Assembly (NCBI GenBank): GCA_004193205.1
Contig: RZUM01000001.1
Coordinates: 124,001-188,000, forward strand
Reading direction: 5' to 3'
DNA from: Gordonia sediminis
Lineage (GTDB): Bacteria; Actinomycetota; Actinomycetes; Mycobacteriales; Mycobacteriaceae
Length of the DNA: 64,000 bases
Shown here: one piece after another, positions 62,364 to 64,000 of the stretch
Layout of the letters: every line of letters begins with the position of its first letter
How positions within the stretch are numbered: the stretch's first letter is position 1
Program-made: the position numbers and the translations under genes
The notes under the pieces: model-generated
Databases searched by the model: none
What the model saw: only the letters and a program-made list of their open reading frames with translations
Told to the model about the DNA's origin: nothing

Positions 62364-63039
62364 TGCTCCGATCCCGGCGCACCTCGAATCCCCCACACAG
62401 ATAGCCGATCCCGTCGTCGAGACGAGCGCGCGGATCGAGTAGCCGCGGCGCCGCGTCCAGACCGGCGAGCCCGGACAGACGTGGTGCGACGGCGTTGGGG
62501 TGACCGGCGATCAGCTCGGCGAGGCCGTCGGGGTGATCGGTCGGTTTCTCCGCCCGCAGCAGGTCGTCGCTCACCGCGATCAGCGCGACGCCGTGCACGT
62601 AACTCCACACCGTCAGGGCCATCTCGGTGGCCTCCACCAGGTCGACCGCGAGGTCGAGGAAGCCGGTCGCGAACCAGTCGAGGCACCGCAGCGACTGGTC
62701 ACCGAAGCTGTGCCGCGGTGAGGAGTAGGCCAGCACGACCCAGGGATGGCGTCGGTAGAGCGCCCAGTCGATCTCGACGATGGCGTCCACGCGTTCGCGC
62801 CAGGTCCACGGACCGGGGTCGTCGACGGGGTACGGGAACCGACGGCCGATCTCCTCGGCCATCTCTTGCAGCAACGCGTCCTTGTCCTCGACGTGCCGAT
62901 ATAGCGACATAGCCCCCACACCGAGCTGGTCGGCGATCCGGCGCATCGACAAGCCCCCGATCCCGTCCCGGTCGGCGACGTCGATCGCGGCGTTGACGAT
63001 GGTCGGCAGTGTGAGTTTGGTGTTGTCCGTGGACGCCAC
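62338..63039 (-). CDS. TetR family regulator
   Basis: A 233-residue repressor-type protein. The helix-turn-helix is GLSMRRIADQLGVGAMSLYR near residues 29-48, after the usual TIVNAAIDVADRDG. The carboxy-terminal ligand domain carries WRERVDAIVEIDWALYRRHP. GTG 63039 is divergent from the MFS transporter gene, with two palindromic sites between them. It probably represses the transporter until a drug or metabolite binds. Its 3-prime end overlaps that of the GT-C-like gene. Confidence 0.9.
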   Translation of the reverse strand: MASTDNTKLTLPTIVNAAIDVADRDGIGGLSMRRIADQLGVGAMSLYRHVEDKDALLQEMAEEIGRRFPYPVDDPGPWTWRERVDAIVEIDWALYRRHPWVVLAYSSPRHSFGDQSLRCLDWFATGFLDLAVDLVEATEMALTVWSYVHGVALIAVSDDLLRAEKPTDHPDGLAELIAGHPNAVAPRLSGLAGLDAAPRLLDPRARLDDGIGYLCGGFEVRRDRSITSRADTR

Positions 63040-63108
63040 GGGCGCAAGCCCCCTCGTCGGTCTCGTCGGTCGCCGGTGATCTGCACAACCAGCGGGAATA
63101 ACTCGGTT

Positions 63109-63154
63109 GCGTACAGCGTACCCATTCTCGTACCGTCGAGCGTACGCCGTACGC
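63109..63154. promoter_or_regulatory. twin operator between tetR and MFS gene
   Basis: GCGTAC-GCC-GTACGC (63140-63154) is a perfect inverted repeat. GCGTAC-AGC-GTACCC (63109-63123) is a near copy with two mismatches in its second arm. The centres are 31 bases apart, about three helical turns, so two TetR dimers could bind the same face. Control of both genes is inferred. Confidence 0.75.
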
Positions 63155-63197
63155 GTCCTTTCGGAACTGCGACGATAACGAGAAACAGGAGTCTGTC

Positions 63198-64000
63198 ATG
63201 TCCACCCTCACCCCAGCATCGGATCAGCGCCACGGAGAAGCCTCCGGCGCCGACCGTCGTATGTGGTGGGGTTTGGCGGTCCTGACCCTGCCGGTGCTGC
63301 TGGTCTCGATGGATTTCTCCGTCCTCTATCTCGCCACCCCGGCGATCACCGACTCGCTCGCCCCGTCGGCGACCGAGCAGCTGTGGATTCTCGACATCTA
63401 CGGCTTCGGCATCGCCGGCCTGCTCATCACGATGGGCAACGTCGGGGACCGCATCGGGCGGCGGCGCATCCTGCTCGCGGGGGCCGCGCTGTTCGGTGCA
63501 GCGTCGGTGCTGGCGGCCTTCGCCCCGAGTGCGGGTGTGCTCATCGCGGCCCGCGCGCTGATGGGTGTCGGCGGCGCCACCCTGATGCCGTCGAGCCTGT
63601 CGTTGATCGCGAACATGTTCCCGAACGCGCGGGACCGGGCACGCGCCATCGGGGTGTGGACCGCGGCGTTCGCCGGCGGCAGCGCCCTCGGTCCGGTGAT
63701 CGGTGGCATCCTGCTGCATCACTACTGGTGGGGCGTGGTGTTCCTGATCAACGTGCCCGTGCTCGCGGTGCTGTTCCTCACCGCACCACGCCTGGTGCCG
63801 GAGTACCGGGCCGCGAGTTCGGAACCCTTCGACTTCGTCGGCGTCGGATTGTCGATGGCGGGCATCCTGCCGCTGGTCTATGCGGTCAAGACGATGGCCG
63901 CCGAGGGCGTCGACGCGACGGTCGTGGCGATCGGCGTGTTCGGCGTGCTCATGCTCGCGGCGTTCCTGGCGCAGCAGCGGCGTGCCCCGGCTCCCCTGCT
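63198..64000 (+). CDS. MFS transporter, DHA2 (EmrB/QacA) drug efflux type, cut by window edge
   Basis: The first 267 codons of a 14-helix-type exporter. From ATG 63198 (AGGAG six bases upstream) it reads STLTPASDQRHGEASGADRR, then helix after helix. GNVGDRIGRRRILLAG is MFS motif A. VSMDFSVLYLATPAITDSLA is motif D1 and GVWTAAFAGGSALGPVIGG is motif C, the exporter mark. The frame is open to the window end. It should expel drugs or hydrophobic metabolites with proton exchange. The TetR gene next to it is its likely repressor. Confidence 0.93.
   Translation, partial: MSTLTPASDQRHGEASGADRRMWWGLAVLTLPVLLVSMDFSVLYLATPAITDSLAPSATEQLWILDIYGFGIAGLLITMGNVGDRIGRRRILLAGAALFGAASVLAAFAPSAGVLIAARALMGVGGATLMPSSLSLIANMFPNARDRARAIGVWTAAFAGGSALGPVIGGILLHHYWWGVVFLINVPVLAVLFLTAPRLVPEYRAASSEPFDFVGVGLSMAGILPLVYAVKTMAAEGVDATVVAIGVFGVLMLAAFLAQQRRAPAPL

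Overview
The window looks like a chromosomal segment of a high-GC, mycolic-acid actinobacterium (order Mycobacteriales), most likely Gordonia or a close relative. Three things support this. Long stretches follow the Mycobacterium tuberculosis Rv3647c-Rv3683 order: cspA, helicase, Tad-like secretion locus, SerB-like phosphatase, acs, ephE, marP, CoA pyrophosphatase, thioredoxin, nth, crp, MBL hydrolase, RidA, twin ArsA-type ATPases, whiB4, ponA2, metallophosphoesterase. The ask-asd pair is typical of the group. Many genes start at GTG, overlap by 4 bp or appear leaderless. The genus is inferred from gene content only.

Layout. 1-4.3 kb: end of an Rv3647c-like gene, cspA with a hairpin-rich leader and terminator, an MrfA/YprA-type helicase and two small proteins. 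4.3-9.1 kb: a seven-gene Tad/TadE-type locus on the minus strand, nearly every junction a 4-bp overlap. 9.2-12.8 kb: a secreted lipase, then a SerB-like phosphatase gene flanked by two small RNAs (6C RNA on the minus strand, an Ms1-like RNA on the plus strand), then a degenerate Fic-like protein. 13-23.7 kb: acs, a holin-like membrane protein, ephE, the marP-nudix-tlpA-nth operon, crp, an alcohol dehydrogenase and an MBL hydrolase. 23.7-29.3 kb: an SPFH/TauE/RidA/DUF4177 operon divergent from two ArsA-like ATPases, then whiB4. 29.5-35.5 kb: ponA2, an intact IS110-family element, a metallophosphoesterase and a haloacid-dehalogenase-like gene.

35.5-44.7 kb is the accessory region. It holds an F420/deazaflavin-type reductase, the first of two paralogous four-helix membrane proteins, an enoyl-CoA hydratase and a complete aryl-O-demethylase cluster (AraC regulator, gcoA P450, gcoB reductase). 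A toxin-antitoxin stretch follows: a frameshifted hicA with hicB, an SRPBCC gene, a duplicated gcoB tail and a leaderless higBA. Then come tRNA-Pro(CGG), the second paralogous membrane protein and a lipocalin. 44.7-64 kb: an M20 peptidase, a large LuxR-type ATPase regulator, a DUF2252 protein, a GlxA-type regulator, dps with furA, a repeat cluster, a propeller protein, two secreted lipases, asd-lysC, a GT-C-like membrane protein and a divergent TetR/MFS pair whose transporter runs off the window.

How the parts connect. The cAMP-receptor-type regulator Crp is encoded here, and TGTGA-N6-TCACA-like sites lie before the Ms1-like RNA, acs, between whiB4 and ponA2, and between hicA and the SRPBCC gene. 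GcoA demethylates guaiacol-type lignin aromatics with electrons from GcoB, and the divergent AraC gene is its probable regulator. FurA and Dps form an oxidative/iron stress pair behind a palindromic operator. LysC and Asd supply aspartate semialdehyde for lysine, diaminopimelate, threonine and methionine. No rRNA, CRISPR array or prophage was seen.
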